From JAFECT01 sp036501825 (GTDB lineage Bacteria > Pseudomonadota > Alphaproteobacteria > Caulobacterales > Caulobacteraceae): 64,000 nucleotides of DNA. Made by a program: the position numbers and the translations under genes. The notes under the pieces were generated by a model. It worked only from the letters and a program-made list of their open reading frames with translations. It did not search any database and was not told the origin of the DNA. The stretch covers positions 1 through 64,000 of the forward strand of contig DASXZP010000046.1 in the NCBI GenBank assembly GCA_036501825.1, written 5' to 3'. Of the stretch, positions 63,220 through 64,000 are shown piece by piece (the stretch's first letter is position 1; each line of letters opens with the position of its first letter).

Positions 63220-64000
63220 TGGCCGGCGACCTGGGCCTTGGCGACCAGACCGTCCTTCAGCTTGGTCTCGTCCTGAGCCTTCAGCGCGTCGCTGGGGCCG
63301 AAGGTCAGCACGCGGCGCCACTGGTAGGACGCCTCGTCCTTGCGCCCGACCATCCAATAGGCGTCGCCCAGATGGTCGTTGATCTCGGGGTCCGCCGGCT
63401 CGAGCAGGACCGCGCGCTCCAGCTCGGTCACCGCGGCGGGATAGTCCCCCATCTTGAAGTGGGCCCAGCCCAGGGAGTCGCGCATGGGGCCGGAGTTGGG
63501 GCGCGCCTTCACCGCCTTCTCGATCAGCGCGAGGCCGCCCTTCAGGTCTTCCCCGCGGTCGATCCATTGGTAGCCCAAAAAGCTCAACAATTCAGGCTCG
63601 TTCGGCGCCATCTTCATGGCGGTCTTCAGATCGGCTTCCGCCTCGGGCCAGCGGCCGAGCCGCTCACGCACGGCGGCGCGCATGTAATAGACCCGCCAGT
63701 CCGAGCCGCCGGCGGCCACCACCTGGTTCAGCGCGTCGTCCGCCTCGGTGAAACGGCTGGCGGTGCGCAGCAGCTCGGCCAGCAGCAGCTCGCCTTCGAT
63801 CTTGTGGGTCCGGTCGCCGCGCGCCAGCGCGCGCCCGATGGTCAGGGCGCCCTCGAGGTCGCCGGAGGCCTGCAGGCTGTAGGCGGTGCGGGTCTGGGCC
63901 TCGTCGTAGGCGCGGCTCGACGGTTCCACATGGGACCAGCAGACACGCGCGGCCGCCTCGTCCTTGCCCGAGGACAGGGCGTCGCCGCAGTAGAGCCAGG
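63216..64000 (-). CDS. TPR-repeat protein (5' end outside window)
   Basis: At least 261 codons are present and the frame is open to the window edge; the GTG at 63929 is internal. At least five TPR-like helical pairs are visible, among them ALNQVVAAGGSDWRVYYMRAAVRERLGRWPEAEADLKTAMKMAPNEPELLSFLGYQWIDRGE and LGWAHFKMGDYPAAVTELERAVLLEPADPEINDHLGDAYWMVGRKDEA. It resembles the large TPR lipoproteins that precede ispE in several alphaproteobacteria. It is coupled to ispE by a four-base overlap. Confidence 0.85.
   Translation of the reverse strand, partial: WLYCGDALSSGKDEAAARVCWSHVEPSSRAYDEAQTRTAYSLQASGDLEGALTIGRALARGDRTHKIEGELLLAELLRTASRFTEADDALNQVVAAGGSDWRVYYMRAAVRERLGRWPEAEADLKTAMKMAPNEPELLSFLGYQWIDRGEDLKGGLALIEKAVKARPNSGPMRDSLGWAHFKMGDYPAAVTELERAVLLEPADPEINDHLGDAYWMVGRKDEASYQWRRVLTFGPSDALKAQDETKLKDGLVAKAQVAGQ

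Overview
The window is GC-rich chromosomal DNA from an alphaproteobacterium, almost certainly of the order Caulobacterales (Caulobacter/Phenylobacterium relatives). The evidence is a divK-pleD operon with DivK and PleD sequences very close to those of Caulobacter, a MipZ division-plane ATPase, clpS-clpA, a phasin gene and GTG/TTG-started, tightly overlapping operons. The exact genus cannot be read from the sequence. No rRNA, tRNA, CRISPR array or replication origin was seen.

Layout. 1-6.3 kb: branched-chain amino acid genes (ilvC 3' end, a short leuA lacking the regulatory domain, ilvD) with RNase R translationally coupled to ilvD. 6.4-12.9 kb: envelope and hydrolase genes (DUF4424 protein, Nudix hydrolase, a frameshifted secreted protein, a type-B carboxylesterase, a membrane LytTR regulator). 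12.9-21.1 kb: an accessory island of lower GC with a DDE transposase of IS1 type carrying an extra Cys-rich tail, an HNH nuclease-like protein, a GNAT protein, an ApeA-type HEPN anti-phage candidate with its own XRE regulator, and a coupled GIY-YIG nuclease / zinc-ribbon / small-protein trio. The island ends at rpmG (ribosomal protein L33, 55 aa).

21.2-35.9 kb: housekeeping resumes with a diheme cytochrome c, a serine hydrolase, ExoD, PleD and DivK (cell-cycle c-di-GMP signalling), a ROK sugar kinase, a zinc-ribbon DNA polymerase IV, a RidA-type deaminase, a FemAB-like acyltransferase, and a TetR-HlyD-ABC-permease export operon with a clear operator palindrome. 36-44.6 kb: an alpha/beta hydrolase, a DUF4287 protein, a HIT protein, then a seven-gene same-strand block containing six secreted proteins built from about twelve TonB-C-terminal-like repeats plus an L,D-transpeptidase. 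Part of this array arose by duplication that carried the 3' end and terminator of clpA. 44.6-64 kb: clpA, clpS, a phasin, a D-Ala-D-Ala carboxypeptidase with a SPOR domain, a J-domain protein, mipZ, an MFS symporter, a SPOR lipoprotein, panC, a YciI protein, ppdK, glyS, a DUF559 protein, glyQ, a fasciclin protein, ispE and a TPR protein cut by the window end.

The most unusual feature is the density and placement of palindromic repeats. Three copies of a roughly 170-180 bp double-hairpin element (arms GGGGACAGGTTA...GTGTCCC) each fill a gap between two convergent genes, and the repeats form or overlap the stop codons of four of the six flanking genes. Three further families of inverted palindrome pairs (REPIN-like) occur once each. 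One supplies the apparent ribosome-binding site of dinB and another lies inside the open frame of the DUF559 gene.
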